NCBI RefSeq assembly: GCF_900156205.1
Contig: NZ_FTNA01000008.1
Location: 88,010 to 152,009, forward strand
Source: Leptospira interrogans
GTDB lineage: Bacteria; Spirochaetota; Leptospiria; Leptospirales; Leptospiraceae
Direction: 5' to 3'
Length of the DNA: 64,000 nucleotides
Under the pieces are notes generated by a model. It was not told the DNA's origin. It did no database searches and was given only the letters and a program-made list of their open reading frames with translations. Positions 51,619 to 62,228 of this stretch are shown here, in pieces. Positions within the stretch are counted from its first letter, which is position 1; each line of letters opens with the position of its first letter. Both the position numbers and the translations under genes were made by a program.

Positions 51619-52752
51619 ATGAAGAGAGAATGGAACCAATCTTCGGTCCGTTTTATGATTCGAAGAATCGGGATAACGTTTGGTGTTGCGATTGTTTTGT
51701 TCGTCACACAATCAATCAGTGCTGCTTATGAAAGAACGGTTTTGACCTATGAAGTTATAGGCCGTAACTTTTATAAAAATAATGAAACCACGAATTATCG
51801 ACTAAACGTTATTAAATATAGTTTAGTACAAATCAGCCCTAACCCAAATCTTAAAAATGTAATTTGCATTCACGGATTCGGGGACAACAGCACAATCTAC
51901 GAACCACTCGCTAAAGAATTAATTAACAAAGGAAAAGCGCGTAACGTTTATATTCTGGATTTACCAGGACATGGAAATAGCACAGTAACTCAAGGTAGTG
52001 CATCTCTTCCTAAATACGCAAGCGACTTAACACTTACACACTATTCTGACGCTCTTCGAGCCTTGTTATCTCAGATGACGGTGACCGAAGGTAAAAAAAT
52101 CCATACGATCGTAGGACATAGTTTAGGTGGAATTGTCATTCAACTTGTCCAAAACCAACTTGTCACTAGAGGTTGGGGAGGAAATCTTCTGGCTAGCTTT
52201 GGAATTGAAAATACAATTTTAATTGCAAGTGATATTCCTTCTCCTTTGCCTTGGTATCCTGGAGATACGGATATGAACGATCCTAATTCTGCAAAAAGTC
52301 TAGTATGGAATTTTAAAGTTCAAAAAATTGTAGATTCAAGTCCGCTTTATCCATATTTAATATTTGGATATTTCGTAGAAAGTCCAAACGACTTTTTTAT
52401 TGGTACTAAATATTCGGTCAATGGCGTGCCTGTTTCAGGAGCTCCTACTGCAAGTGAAATTCCACTGATGAATAACTTAGAACCTTATCCCGCCGGAGCA
52501 AACGTAGTTGGTTTGGATCCTTCTGGAGAAACCACTGAGTCTAGGCCCCGTTTGAGTGTTACACAAAATATTTGGAATGGGTTCAATCTTAAGGTTGTCT
52601 GGTTAGATAAGGATCCTTTTTTCAGCCAATCGGAACTACAAGGATTAGCACAATATCTAAAAGCCGGTTTAGATGTGATTACAATCTCAGATGCAGAAGC
52701 GGTACATGGAACACCTTATTCCAAACCTAGTTTGTTAGTTCCTTTATTTTAG
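51619..52752 (+). CDS. Exported alpha/beta hydrolase (lipase/esterase-like)
   Basis: 377 residues. A basic N-terminus and hydrophobic segment (RIGITFGVAIVLFVTQSISA) form a signal peptide cut near A33. The alpha/beta-hydrolase core follows: the oxyanion strand CIHGFGDN, DLPGHGNST, and the nucleophile elbow VGHSLGGI with S168. A C-terminal acid and His are expected near WLDKDPF and AVHGTPY. A long cap region (about 190-310) lies between. It probably hydrolyses lipid or ester bonds outside the cytoplasm. TCTGGAG precedes the ATG by nine bases. It is transcribed alone and ends in a good terminator hairpin. Confidence 0.85.
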   Translation: MKREWNQSSVRFMIRRIGITFGVAIVLFVTQSISAAYERTVLTYEVIGRNFYKNNETTNYRLNVIKYSLVQISPNPNLKNVICIHGFGDNSTIYEPLAKELINKGKARNVYILDLPGHGNSTVTQGSASLPKYASDLTLTHYSDALRALLSQMTVTEGKKIHTIVGHSLGGIVIQLVQNQLVTRGWGGNLLASFGIENTILIASDIPSPLPWYPGDTDMNDPNSAKSLVWNFKVQKIVDSSPLYPYLIFGYFVESPNDFFIGTKYSVNGVPVSGAPTASEIPLMNNLEPYPAGANVVGLDPSGETTESRPRLSVTQNIWNGFNLKVVWLDKDPFFSQSELQGLAQYLKAGLDVITISDAEAVHGTPYSKPSLLVPLF

Positions 52753-52786
52753 AATTGAATCTAATTACAATCAAGTTGTTTGCTTT

Positions 52787-52815
52787 AAAACCGCGTTTTA
52801 TACAGACGCGGTTTT
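52787..52815 (+). terminator. Terminator of the exported hydrolase gene
   Basis: AAAACCGCG and CGCGGTTTT form a perfect 9 bp stem with an 11-base loop, 35 bases after the stop. The stem ends in TTTT and GACTTTT follows. Confidence 0.7.
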
Positions 52816-53089
52816 GACTTTTATAAGATACTTTAATTTTAAGAATTAAAATATTTTATAAAAAAAGTATATTCTAAATATTGAATTTTTTGAACTATCT
52901 TTGATATTTACATATTGTTATTCAAAACGATAAGTTTTTTCAAAAGTCATAAAAAGTTATATGTTATAATTTTCTAATAAATTACGAAAGCTCCACAGAT
53001 CACGTTTTGATATAAAAACTTCCCAGTAGTTATATATCAAATTTTCTCAATGTTTAAGTTTTAAGCAGGTTCTATATAAGAGTTTGTCC

Positions 53090-53410
53090 CCAAACCTCAA
53101 AGAATTTTACGCAATAATTTTTTAGAAATTTCTAATAAAATACAGTAGTTCCTACAAATTAGGTTGCATTTAGCAATTTGCAAACTTTTAAACAGCTCTA
53201 ATGTCGTTAAATTTTTGTAGTAGGTCCCAACATTTTTGTTAAACTCAACCTCACGGGTCGATGGAAACTCAGCGTCTCGCTTCTTGAATGCCAATCCTTA
53301 AAAAGGCATTCGTTGTTCCGGGGTCTCGCGTTTGAACTCAGCAAACACCTCCCTAAACTCAATGTATCGCTTCTATGGTCGCTCTGCAGATTTGGGACAA
53401 ACTCTTAAAG
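53090..53410 (-). repeat. ~300 bp dispersed block, copy 2 (inverted)
   Basis: Reverse complement of the 28036-28320 series: CCTCAAAGAATTTTACGC, CAGTAGTTCCTACAAATTAG, GCAAACACCTCCCTAAACTC, CGCTTCTATGGTCGCTCTGC. It has an extra ~40 bases with a short hairpin (GAATGCC, GGCATTC at 53286-53311). The rest of the gene-free stretch 52753-54046 is repeat-like, with a GC-richer patch at 53868-53970. Confidence 0.65.
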
Positions 53411-53990
53411 AATACTGAATATTCGGTTCTAGGAAACTGGATTTGTAATAAAAATTTACGGCATTACATTCGGAAGTATGAAAATAATATTACCACGAGC
53501 TTGTTTCAAAAGTTAGAATATACAACCTCTTTAAAAACGACCAAAAACTTCAGAACTTTGCAGATCGATTCTTAAAATGTGGGAACTACCGCAATTAAAA
53601 AATAGAAGTTTATAACAATTAAACCTGTCGTATTCAAATGTGGGAACTATTACAAAACCTAAGTTTGTCCATAAAATAATGTAGGAATTACTCCAAACCA
53701 CAATTTTACAAATAAATTCTAAAATTGTTAGGAACTGTTACTTTTAGGAAATTCCTTCCCACTTCTTTCTTACACTAAACTAGCGTTAGTTTATAGGATT
53801 CATTAAATAATGTGAGTTCGACGTAAGAATATTTGGGCGAATCACTCGCAAATTTTATAATATACAATGGCTCGCGACCGCGCTTGAACTCAATGTTGCT
53901 CCTTGCTGTCGCAACATAATGCTGCAATTCCTTCGGAATTTTCGCTACAATCGCTTTCGCATTCGTATACCGAACTCACGTTAAATAGAA

Positions 53991-54020
53991 AATATCACCT
54001 AACTTAAGTTAGGTGATATT
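53991..54020 (-). terminator. Perfect 30 bp palindrome ending ilvD transcription
   Basis: AATATCACCTAACTT is the exact reverse complement of the following AAGTTAGGTGATATT. It starts 27 bases beyond the ilvD stop, with T-rich sequence on both exits, so it can work in both directions. Confidence 0.75.
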
Positions 54021-54046
54021 TTTATCTTCAATAAGTTAACTGAGAT

Positions 54047-55729
54047 TTAAAGTAGATTGGTAATTGCTCCATTAGTCGCCGATTGAACCAGTTTTACGTA
54101 TTTAGCAAGAACGCCAGTTTTATATCTAGGTTCTATCGGTTTCCAGCTCTTCAATCGTTTGTCAATTTCCTCTTGAGAAATTTCGACTTGGAGTAAATTC
54201 TTACTAGAATCAATAGTTACCTTATCTCCATTTTGAATGATCGCAATCGGCCCTCCATCAAATGCTTCGGGAGAGATATGTCCTACTACAAGACCGTGTG
54301 TTCCTCCGCTAAATCTTCCGTCCGTCATCAATCCAACGTCTTCTCCCAATCCTTTGCCAACAAGAGCGGAAGTTACAGCGAGCATTTCCCTCATTCCAGG
54401 ACCACCTTTTGGACCTTCGTAACGAATGATGATCACGTCGCCCGGTTTGATTTTGTCAGTCATAATCGCGTTAAAACAATCGTCTTCGGACTCAAAAACT
54501 TTTGCAGGACCAGTGATGGAAATTTTTTTCAAACCAGAAATTTTTGCGACCGCTCCGTCTGGAGCTAAGTTTCCTTTTAAAATTACAAGTGGACCCGAAG
54601 GATGTAAAGCCTCTGATTTTTTGCGAACTATAGTTTGATTTGGAACCAAGTCGGGCATGTCCTTTAGATTTTCTGCAATGGTTTTTCCGGTAACCGTTAA
54701 ACAATCTCCATGAAGCATTCCTTCTTTTAAAAGATACTTCATCACACCATGGACCCCTCCTACTTTGTCAAGATCAGTCATGGCGTATTTTCCGCCCGGC
54801 TTTAAATCGGCTAAATGAGGAGTTTTTTTACTAATTCGGTCAAAATCGTCCAGAGTCAGGCCCACTCCAATTTCTTTGGCAATCGCTATCAAATGAAGAA
54901 CCGCATTGGTGGAACCGCCTAACACGAGCACTACGGTGATCGCATTTTCAAATGCTTTTTTAGTCAGAATTTGTTTGGGAGTGATTCCTTTTTGAATTAG
55001 GTTGATCAAAGCCTTTCCAGCTTCGTAGCAGTCGTTTGCCTTTCTGGAACTTACTGCGGGCATAGAGGCGGAACCGGGAAGACTCATTCCCAACGCCTCA
55101 ATCGCGGAAGACATTGTGTTAGCGGTATACATTCCACCACAGCTTCCGGCACCCGGAATTGCATTTTGTTCGATTCGGATAAATTCTTCTCTGGAGATTT
55201 TTCCAGCGTTGAATTTTCCGACCGCTTCGAAAATGGAAACGATATCCACGTCCTGACCATCGCAGTTTCCGGGAAGAATCGTTCCTCCATAGACAAAAAT
55301 AGAAGGTGCATCAATTCTACAAAGAGCCATGAGACACCCTGGCATATTCTTATCACAACCTCCGATCGCAATCACTCCATCGTGTCTCATTGCGTTAGAT
55401 ACGATTTCGATCGAGTCCGCGATCACTTCTCTGGAAGGAAGAGAGAAGTGCATTCCCTCATGACCCATCATGATTCCGTCGGAAACGGTGATGGTTCCGT
55501 AGATCTGAGGCACTCCTCCCGCTTCTCGAACACCTTCTTTAACTTTTTCTGCGAGTTTATTGATATGAATATTGCAAGGTGTGATTTCACTCCAAGTAGA
55601 CGCGATTCCTATCATCGGTTTGTGAAAGTCTTCGTCCGTAAATCCAACCGCGCGAAGCATCGCTCTATTGGGAGCGCGATTGTCTCCATCCGTAGTCATC
55701 GAACTTCTTTTTTTTAGATTATCACCCAT
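54047..55729 (-). CDS. ilvD: Dihydroxy-acid dehydratase
   Basis: 560 residues, normal for the 2Fe-2S type. Diagnostic segments are [14 protein letters not shown] near the N-terminus, the cluster cysteines in [16 protein letters not shown] and [13 protein letters not shown], the [11 protein letters not shown] loop, and the C-terminal [20 protein letters not shown]. It dehydrates 2,3-dihydroxy-isovalerate and 2,3-dihydroxy-3-methylvalerate to the keto acids of valine and isoleucine. GAGG lies ten bases before the ATG at 55729. It is a single gene bounded by gene-free sequence on both sides. Confidence 0.97.
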   Translation of the reverse strand: MGDNLKKRSSMTTDGDNRAPNRAMLRAVGFTDEDFHKPMIGIASTWSEITPCNIHINKLAEKVKEGVREAGGVPQIYGTITVSDGIMMGHEGMHFSLPSREVIADSIEIVSNAMRHDGVIAIGGCDKNMPGCLMALCRIDAPSIFVYGGTILPGNCDGQDVDIVSIFEAVGKFNAGKISREEFIRIEQNAIPGAGSCGGMYTANTMSSAIEALGMSLPGSASMPAVSSRKANDCYEAGKALINLIQKGITPKQILTKKAFENAITVVLVLGGSTNAVLHLIAIAKEIGVGLTLDDFDRISKKTPHLADLKPGGKYAMTDLDKVGGVHGVMKYLLKEGMLHGDCLTVTGKTIAENLKDMPDLVPNQTIVRKKSEALHPSGPLVILKGNLAPDGAVAKISGLKKISITGPAKVFESEDDCFNAIMTDKIKPGDVIIIRYEGPKGGPGMREMLAVTSALVGKGLGEDVGLMTDGRFSGGTHGLVVGHISPEAFDGGPIAIIQNGDKVTIDSSKNLLQVEISQEEIDKRLKSWKPIEPRYKTGVLAKYVKLVQSATNGAITNLL

Positions 55730-56164
55730 GTTGAAAGCCTCTATTTTTAGCCGTTTCTAATCGTTCTTGTTGGAACAGACTTAAAAGTACAGTTTTGCGA
55801 ACGATCTTTCCGGTCAATTTGTATTGTAAGAGTTCTAGCAAATTTCCAATTCGAGGTCGTAACTTCGTCCACGGTAATTCCCCCAAATTCAAAATAGAAT
55901 CGTAATACAAAGTTCAAATTTGTAAAAGTTCTCACAGATTTTGTCTTTTTCAGGGGATTTTACTATTTGTACATATAAGAATAATACTATAACGAACTTG
56001 TTTTAAAAACTAGAACGTGAAAACCAACAATTCCGAGTTAAACGATAATTTTTAAAAATTTCTACATTTCTATAAAATCGACTATAAATTTTAGGTTCAG
56101 TATTATTTGTAGGCGTCCAATAATCCAGCTTTGATTTTTTTCACCTTTAAAGGTTTTACCGATT

Positions 56165-56231
56165 CTTATAAAATTGAATATCGTTAATTTTATTGCAAAA
56201 TACCAAATATTTTTATTACTTAACTCCAAGT
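56165..56231 (+). repeat. Dispersed ~85 bp repeat, degenerate copy
   Basis: CTTATAAAATTGAATATCGT, then TTAATTTTATTGCAAAATAC, ending CCAAGTA. Confidence 0.5.
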
Positions 56232-56267
56232 AATCATTCTTATACTTTTCATGGAAATTTACTAGTT

Positions 56268-56303
56268 CTATAAAATTGATTACGATAAACTTTTATTGCC
56301 ACG
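56268..56303 (+). repeat. Dispersed ~85 bp repeat, 5' fragment
   Basis: CTATAAAATTGATTACGATA, then AACTTTTATTGCC: only the first part of the unit is recognisable. Confidence 0.4.
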
Positions 56304-56377
56304 CCTTGTTTCAATACAAAAGTATATTATGGCTCTTTTATATACCTTCTAGATTCCATAAAGGCAATCAAGTATAC

Positions 56378-56484
56378 ATTAGAGTAGCAAAAAAATGGAT
56401 TTTCCTACCTGCTTTTGTTTTATGAAAACGGTCGATTACAGAAGTTTCGTTAAACACTGTTATGGAATTTTTTAAAAACTATAT
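56378..56484. mobile_element. MITE-like family A, strongly decayed copy
   Basis: Left ATTAGAGTAGCAAAAAAATG, right TGTTATGGAATTTTTTAAAA. The interior has TGCTTTTGTTTTATGAAAAC. The order and spacing match the family, but the ends are eroded. Confidence 0.45.
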
Positions 56485-56545
56485 TCACAAAATTTTATAT
56501 TTTCTGTAGCTAAAAAATAATCAGACTTTTTTCCGTTTCTTTTTC

Positions 56546-56722
56546 ATTGCTACTCGGACACATAAAGAGAATACTTGGATCAGATTGTTTCAAAAATTTG
56601 AATATTTTAATCCATTCTAAAATGTCGTAAATCCCAAATTTGCGTCATTTTTAAGTATCGTTATTTTTTCGAAAACCTGATCGTTAATAACTTGGTATCA
56701 TTTTCATGCGCCAGAGTAATAA
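56546..56722. mobile_element. MITE-like family B, subtype X, opposite orientation
   Basis: Ends ATTGCTACTCGGACACAT and CATGCGCCAGAGTAATAA. Its reverse complement follows 27863-28030 word by word (CCAAGTTATTAACG, GGGATTTACG, AATATTCAAATTTTTGAAAC). Confidence 0.65.
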
Positions 56723-56900
56723 AACAAACGGATAATTCTATTTGCCAATAGTAGATAAGGAATTTTCAATAATTCTAATGTAGGAATCCTTACATCCGAT
56801 TTTTACTTAAAAAAATAATTTTAGAATATTCTAAATCAAGATCAAATCGATTTTAATTTACAAAACTCACAATATAATTTTCCACTCTTACACTAAATCC

Positions 56901-57010
56901 AATAGAGTTGTTGAAAAATGAATTCTTCATCTTATTTTTGTTTCATGAAATGGTTGAGTGAAGCAGTTCTGTGAATCGCCGCTATGGAATTTTTCAACAA
57001 CTCTAATATA
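56901..57010. mobile_element. MITE-like family A copy, reverse orientation
   Basis: AATAGAGTTGTTGAAAAATG at the left and TTTTTCAACAACTCTAATAT at the right: terminal repeats nearly intact. The interior has AAGCAGTTCTG and CGCCGCTATGGAAT as in the 15828-15938 copy. Confidence 0.7.
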
Positions 57011-57163
57011 CTCAATAATAGGCTCCGTAAATTCTGAAACAAATCTGCATTTAAAAACAATTTTGGATATTCTATTCTATAACTCTGAGTAAATCTCTCA
57101 ATCAACTTGATTTCGTCTTAAAAAGATTGTTTAGAAATTAGAATCCTCTAAAATTAGCCAACC

Positions 57164-57715
57164 ATGCCTACTATCATGACTCATACCGCGGTTCCAATTT
57201 CCATTTGGATCATGCTCGGAAAAAGAATCATTCCATTACGACTTCTTATTGTTGGAATATTTTTTGCGATCTTACCAGATGTGGATGTGGTGACATTCAA
57301 ATTCGGAATTCCTTACGAAAGCGATTGGGGGCATAGAGGATTTAGTCATTCGATTCTATTTGCATTCTCTCTTTCCGTTTTGGCGAGTATTCTGGTTCGA
57401 TGGTTTTGCGCAAGAATCGAAGTCGTATTTTCATTTTTATTTTTGTCGATTTTGTCCCACGGAGTTTTAGACGCGATGACAAGCGGCGGACTTGGAATTG
57501 GTTTTTTCATTCCCTATTCCTCCAAACGATTTTTTTTCGATCAGAGACCGATCAGCGTTTCGCCCATCGGGATCAAAAACTTTTTAACCGCAAGAGGACT
57601 AGAAGTCTTGCGATCTGAACTGTTTACGGTATGGATTCCGTTGTTATCCATTGCAATTTCAATTTTTTTAATACGAATTCTAATTCGTCGGATTAACACA
57701 CGCGCCAAATATTAA
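57164..57715 (+). CDS. YdjM-like (DUF457) membrane-bound metal-dependent hydrolase
   Basis: 183 residues with four to five hydrophobic helices. Family features are an N-terminal [14 protein letters not shown], the [10 protein letters not shown] motif with His and Ser near residue 65, and [12 protein letters not shown], whose His and Asp are the supposed metal ligands. E. coli YdjM is a LexA-controlled inner-membrane protein whose substrate is unknown. The start is the ATG at 57164; a second ATG four codons later is equally possible. It stands alone. Confidence 0.85.
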   Translation: MPTIMTHTAVPISIWIMLGKRIIPLRLLIVGIFFAILPDVDVVTFKFGIPYESDWGHRGFSHSILFAFSLSVLASILVRWFCARIEVVFSFLFLSILSHGVLDAMTSGGLGIGFFIPYSSKRFFFDQRPISVSPIGIKNFLTARGLEVLRSELFTVWIPLLSIAISIFLIRILIRRINTRAKY

Positions 57716-58076
57716 AAAAACAGAATCTACTCTGCCGGAGTTTCGACAAACTCAAGAAAAACGTTCAAACAATCCGCAAAACAACCATATCGTAGGATAA
57801 AATACGATGGCGTGTTTCAAGTGGCGAGTTAGGTGCTAGGCAGTATAGTTCCACAATGACCTTGCCTAGTAGAGGTTGCTCCCTCCCTATCAGCACTCGT
57901 CCCGAAATCTGAAAAAAAATTGTAGGAGTTCCCACAGATTAAGTCTCTTGGGCCGTTTTTTAGGCTTCTTGAACGATTTTCTAATCGTTTAAAAACGCTG
58001 GAGTTCCTACACTGGGCGATTTAGAGACAAGCGCTCCATTCCCAAAAAATCCAAAAGCCGTTTCAAGGAATCGATC
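57716..58076. other. Spacer with a GC-richer, foldable patch
   Basis: No gene. Bases about 57820-57905 are richer in GC than the surroundings. They contain CTAGGCA (57836-57842) facing TGCCTAG (57863-57869) and an outer CGAG/CTCG pair, so the patch could be a structured RNA or the remnant of one. Two copies of the GGAGTTCCTACA/GTGGGAACTCC-type motif follow (57930-57947, 58000-58012). Confidence 0.4.
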
Positions 58077-59357
58077 ATGAATTTCCAATCCATAAACATT
58101 CGTTTAAATAAAAGACTCATGATTCTTTTGATTCTGATCTGTTTTTCCTGCAAACTACAAGCCCAATCTAACGAAGCGCAAACATATTATCGTAATATAA
58201 CAGAGGCTCTTAAAAATCCACAGAATGTTCGAATTCTGAATTTGAGCGGTAGCAAACTCACAACCCTTCCGGGAGAAATCGGAAAACTGCAAAATTTACA
58301 ACTGTTGAATTTAGATGATAACCAACTTATAGCTCTTCCGAAAGAAATTGGAAAACTTCAAAATTTACAACAATTGCATTTGAGTAAGAACCAACTCATG
58401 GCGCTTCCAGAAGAAATCGGACAACTTCAGAATTTACAAAAGTTGAAATTGTATGAAAACCAGCTTACGGCCATTCCCAAAGAGATTGGACAACTACAAA
58501 ATTTACAAGAGCTGAATTTGGCACATAACCAACTCGCAACTCTACCAGAAGACATCGAACAATTACAAAGATTACAAACATTGTATTTGGGTCATAACCA
58601 ATTTAACTCCATTCTCAAAGAGATTGGACAATTACAAAATTTAGAATCATTAGGTTTGGATCATAATCAACTTAACGTCCTTCCCAAAGAAATTGGACAA
58701 CTTCGAAATTTAGAATCATTAGGTTTGGATCATAACCAACTTAACGTCCTTCCCAAAGAAATTGGACAACTTCAAAATTTACAAATATTACATTTGCGTA
58801 ATAACCAACTCACAACTCTTCCCAAAGAAATCGGGCAGCTTCAGAATTTACAAAAGTTACTTTTAAATAAAAACAAACTCACAACTCTTCCCAAAGAAAT
58901 TGGTCAGCTTCAGAATTTACAAAAGTTGAAATTGTATGAAAACCAACTTACAACCCTTCCGAAAGAGATTGGACAACTACAAAATTTACAAGAGTTGGAT
59001 TTAGATGGTAACCAACTCACAACTCTACCAGAAAACATCGGACAATTACAGAGGTTACAAACGTTGTATTTGGGTAATAATCAACTTAACTTCCTTCCAA
59101 AAGAAATTGGACAACTTCGAAATTTAGAATCATTAGATCTGGAGCATAACCAACTTAACGCCCTTCCCAAAGAAATTGGAAAATTGCAGAAGTTGCAAAC
59201 CCTGAATTTGAAATATAATCAACTTGCGACTCTTCCCGAGGAGATCAAACAACTAAAGAACTTAAAAAAGTTGTATTTGCATAACAATCCACTTCCATCG
59301 GAAAAAATAGCAAGAATTCGAAAATTACTTCCCCAATGTATTATTTATTTTGAATGA
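58077..59357 (+). CDS. Exported leucine-rich-repeat protein 1
   Basis: 426 residues. The signal peptide ([18 protein letters not shown]) could be cut after AQ or be a lipoprotein type at FSC. After a short [11 protein letters not shown] cap come about 15 full 23-residue LRRs of the form [23 protein letters not shown], then the C-cap [26 protein letters not shown] lies seven bases before the ATG. It is probably a secreted or surface ligand-binding solenoid, a type expanded in pathogenic Leptospira. Two neighbouring repeats (residues about 188-233) are nearly identical at DNA level. The second LRR gene overlaps its stop region. Confidence 0.92.
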   Translation: MNFQSINIRLNKRLMILLILICFSCKLQAQSNEAQTYYRNITEALKNPQNVRILNLSGSKLTTLPGEIGKLQNLQLLNLDDNQLIALPKEIGKLQNLQQLHLSKNQLMALPEEIGQLQNLQKLKLYENQLTAIPKEIGQLQNLQELNLAHNQLATLPEDIEQLQRLQTLYLGHNQFNSILKEIGQLQNLESLGLDHNQLNVLPKEIGQLRNLESLGLDHNQLNVLPKEIGQLQNLQILHLRNNQLTTLPKEIGQLQNLQKLLLNKNKLTTLPKEIGQLQNLQKLKLYENQLTTLPKEIGQLQNLQELDLDGNQLTTLPENIGQLQRLQTLYLGNNQLNFLPKEIGQLRNLESLDLEHNQLNALPKEIGKLQKLQTLNLKYNQLATLPEEIKQLKNLKKLYLHNNPLPSEKIARIRKLLPQCIIYFE

Positions 59358-59377
59358 AAATCAAATTGGAGAATTTT

Positions 59378-60595
59378 ATGAAACCGAATTTAATACGACA
59401 ACGCTGTTTTCAAAAAGTGGAAATCCTTTTTTTAATATTTGTATGTTCCCTTACGCAATTCCATGCGGAAGAAAATCACAAAGGAAGTTATACAAATTTA
59501 ACCGAGGCTCTTAAAAATCCGAATGAGGTTCGGATTTTAGATTTAAGTAGAAGCAAACTCAAGATTCTTCCGAAAGAAATCGGGCAACTGCAAAATTTAC
59601 AAATCCTGAATTCAGAAAATAATCAACTCACGACCCTTCCCAAAGAAATCGGAAAATTGCAGAACTTGCAAGAGTTACATCTGCAGAATAACCAACTCAC
59701 AACCCTTCCAGAAGAAATAGGGCAGTTACAGAATTTAAAAGTATTACATTTGAACAATAATCAACTCACTACTCTTCCAGAAGAAATCGGAAAACTACAA
59801 AATCTACAAGAGTTGAATTTATTTGTTAATCGACTTAACATCCTTCCAAAGGAAATCGGACGACTACAAAATTTACAAGAGTTATATTTGTCTCTTAATC
59901 GGCTTACAATCCTTCCCGAAGAAATTGGACAATTAGAGAGTTTACGAAAGTTGAGTTTGGGTGGTAAGAATAAGCCATTCACGATTCTTCCAAAAGAAAT
60001 CACGCAGCTTCAGAATTTACAAGAGTTGCATTTGAAATTTAACCGGCTCACGGTCCTTCCCAAAGAAATTGGACAACTTCAAAATTTGCGGATATTAGAT
60101 TTGTATCAAAACCGACTCACGATTCTTCCGAAAGAAATCGGGCAACTCAAAAATTTACTAGTATTGGATTTGTCTGGTAACCAACTTACAATTCTTCCGA
60201 AAGAAATCACACAACTTCAGAATTTACAAGAATTGAATTTGGAATACAATCGATTCGAAGCTTTTCCAAAAGAAATCACACAGTTTCAGAATTTACAAGT
60301 GTTGGATTTGTATCAAAACCGACTCACGACTCTTCCAGAAGAAATTGGACAATTGCAGAATTTACAAAAGTTGCATTTGAGTAGAAACCAACTTACGACT
60401 CTTCCGAAAGAGATTGGACGATTGCAAAAGTTAGAATCATTGGGTTTGGATCATAATCAACTTGCGACTCTTCCCGAGGAGATCAAACAACTAAAGAACT
60501 TAAAAAAGTTGTATTTGCATAACAACCCACTTCTATCGGAAAAAATAGAAAGAATTCGAAAATTACTTCCCCAATGTATTATTTATTTTGAATGA
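59378..60595 (+). CDS. Exported leucine-rich-repeat protein 2
   Basis: 405 residues from the ATG at 59378, which has TTGGAG seven bases upstream; the ATG at 59354, overlapping the previous stop, is less likely. The signal peptide ends [18 protein letters not shown] cap precedes about 14 LRRs of 23 residues; one is two residues longer ([14 protein letters not shown]). The C-cap is nearly the same as in LRR protein 1. It is clearly a tandem paralogue of it, and the copied unit includes the sequence after the stop codon. Confidence 0.92.
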   Translation: MKPNLIRQRCFQKVEILFLIFVCSLTQFHAEENHKGSYTNLTEALKNPNEVRILDLSRSKLKILPKEIGQLQNLQILNSENNQLTTLPKEIGKLQNLQELHLQNNQLTTLPEEIGQLQNLKVLHLNNNQLTTLPEEIGKLQNLQELNLFVNRLNILPKEIGRLQNLQELYLSLNRLTILPEEIGQLESLRKLSLGGKNKPFTILPKEITQLQNLQELHLKFNRLTVLPKEIGQLQNLRILDLYQNRLTILPKEIGQLKNLLVLDLSGNQLTILPKEITQLQNLQELNLEYNRFEAFPKEITQFQNLQVLDLYQNRLTTLPEEIGQLQNLQKLHLSRNQLTTLPKEIGRLQKLESLGLDHNQLATLPEEIKQLKNLKKLYLHNNPLLSEKIERIRKLLPQCIIYFE

Positions 60596-60615
60596 AAACC
60601 AAATCGGAGAATTTT

Positions 60616-60906
60616 ATGAAACAATTTATCATCGTATTACGCTATCTCGTTTCAATCGAAACTGTAGATAAACACGTAACCGCACATAGGGAATATTTAT
60701 CTCAAGGATACGAACAAAAAATATTACTCGCATCCGGACCACAAGAACCTAGAACCGGGGGAATTTTCATTGCGAGAGCAAAGTCCCGCAATGAAATGGA
60801 ATCCTTTTGTCGCCAAGATCCTTTTTATAGCAACGGTGTCGCTGAATATCAGATCTTAGAATGGAACCCGGTAAAGTTCCAAAAAGAATTTGAATTTTGG
60901 CTTTAG
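60616..60906 (+). CDS. YciI-family protein
   Basis: 96 residues from the ATG at 60616 (CGGAG eight bases upstream), a better choice than the ATG at 60592. YciI features: an N-terminal FIIVLRYL strand, R-x-HREYLSQ helix with the conserved His, a [13 protein letters not shown] segment and the [13 protein letters not shown] end. The family has a dimeric ferredoxin-like fold, sometimes with dehalogenase- or isomerase-like activity, but the function is generally unknown. It is the third gene of the LRR operon. Its leader sequence copies that of LRR gene 2. Its stop overlaps the convergent cyclase gene by 4 bases. Confidence 0.87.
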   Translation: MKQFIIVLRYLVSIETVDKHVTAHREYLSQGYEQKILLASGPQEPRTGGIFIARAKSRNEMESFCRQDPFYSNGVAEYQILEWNPVKFQKEFEFWL

Positions 60907-62228
60907 ATCTTACCCAGTTCGTAGACGTCTACGGGCTCTTCTCTTCCTTTTACATGGATAGAAGAAAGATGTCTACCTGGAACCGTATCTTTAATATCGT
61001 CGTAAACGGCTTGAGTCACTAAAAGTTTTGTTCCAAACTCTTTATTCAAAGACTCTACTCTAGACGCTAGATTAACTACGTCTCCGATAATTGTATATTC
61101 TTTTCTAGCTTCAGAACCTACGTTACCCGTCATTGCTTCTCCAGTATGAAGTCCGATACCAATTTGAGTCTCTGGAATTTTACCTTCCTGATTTAAGAAT
61201 TCTATTTTCTTAAGAAGTTCTAAAGAAGCCTCAACCGCATTTTTAACGTCGTTACCTCCGTCTGAAATGGGAGCCCCAAACACAGCCATAAACCCATCTC
61301 CAAGAAACTTATTGATCATACCGTTGTGCACGTTTACAATATCAATCAAATGACTAAATATATAATTTAGATAATCGATCACTTCGCCCGGAGGTCTCTT
61401 TTCAGAAAAACGAGTAAAATTGCGAATATCTAAAAACATTACACATACCCTTTTAAACTCTGAAAAACTTTCGTTCTTCTGTTCTAAAAGTCTATCTACT
61501 ACGTCCGGAGAAACGTACTGTCCAAACATTCCTACTACTTTATTCTTTTCTTGAACCGCAGACATCGCAGAAATCAAAGAACGTTTCAATTGGATACCTA
61601 CAAGACCCGCTGCAATCCCGCTAAAGAAAAACAATAGAGATTTAGAAATAAAAGGAGCCACGGAATTAAAAAAGTTGATCGGCATCGGAATCGGATTTTG
61701 AGGAATATAAAGAATCGCTAATACTAAAAGTTCTGCTCCGGCTACAAACCCAGTAAATGCGCTCAACCAAAATTCAAGTCGGAGGACCGAAAGAATGATA
61801 AATATAAAAAAAGTCAAAACCGCGGGAGAATAAAGAGGAATTAAAGGAGACGCAAAGGCTCCTATATTAAACCAAAGTAATAAACCTACGGAAGAAATTT
61901 CAATGAGTACGTTTCCGAATCTTGCAACGGAAAAAACACCCTTTCTTTTTTGAAGAAAACGATTAAACACACGATTTATGATCAATTCATAGATCGCAGT
62001 TCCTAAGTTCACTCCTAAAACGGCGTAAAAAGGAAAGTGGCCTCCCGTTTCTTTTACGATCCATTCGTGAAAAACAACAAATATGACCGACATAATAACG
62101 GACGTAGAGGCAAAGAAAATAAAAAGAATTTTCGTTCGAATGATTTCACTTTTTAGGATTTCATAAGAAAGAGGATCCATCGTTGGTTTTTTAAATTTCT
62201 TGGTCAATTCTTGGATTGGATTCACCAT
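60903..62228 (-). CDS. Membrane-bound class III adenylate/guanylate cyclase
   Basis: 441 residues. About six membrane helices (30-215) precede a short linker and a class III catalytic domain (about 255-440). The metal-binding aspartates are in FLDIRNF (near 266) and [11 protein letters not shown] (near 309). Later motifs are [14 protein letters not shown] and [16 protein letters not shown]. The residues after IIGD resemble adenylate cyclases, but the ATP or GTP choice cannot be settled by eye. It makes a cyclic nucleotide in response to a membrane-sensed signal. It has no HAMP domain. Confidence 0.92.
   Translation of the reverse strand: MVNPIQELTKKFKKPTMDPLSYEILKSEIIRTKILFIFFASTSVIMSVIFVVFHEWIVKETGGHFPFYAVLGVNLGTAIYELIINRVFNRFLQKRKGVFSVARFGNVLIEISSVGLLLWFNIGAFASPLIPLYSPAVLTFFIFIILSVLRLEFWLSAFTGFVAGAELLVLAILYIPQNPIPMPINFFNSVAPFISKSLLFFFSGIAAGLVGIQLKRSLISAMSAVQEKNKVVGMFGQYVSPDVVDRLLEQKNESFSEFKRVCVMFLDIRNFTRFSEKRPPGEVIDYLNYIFSHLIDIVNVHNGMINKFLGDGFMAVFGAPISDGGNDVKNAVEASLELLKKIEFLNQEGKIPETQIGIGLHTGEAMTGNVGSEARKEYTIIGDVVNLASRVESLNKEFGTKLLVTQAVYDDIKDTVPGRHLSSIHVKGREEPVDVYELGKI

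Larger units (their letters stand above)
55730..57163. other. 1.4 kb gene-free, repeat-dense stretch
   Basis: Upstream of ilvD. It holds two fragments of the ~85 bp repeat, two family A elements and one family B element, listed separately. Together these account for about a third of it. No open frame here has a ribosome site or protein-like composition. Confidence 0.6.

Noticed and set aside
53375..53575. 66-codon open frame
   Set aside because: It runs across the end of the ~300 bp repeat and a family B end fragment; no coding signal.
55166..55717. 183-codon plus-strand frame opposite ilvD
   Set aside because: Antisense shadow of a highly conserved gene; its His/Ser/Arg-rich composition reflects ilvD codon use.
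55722..55935. Two overlapping 62-codon minus-strand frames upstream of ilvD
   Set aside because: They lie in the ilvD leader, overlap each other in different frames and have no recognisable domain.
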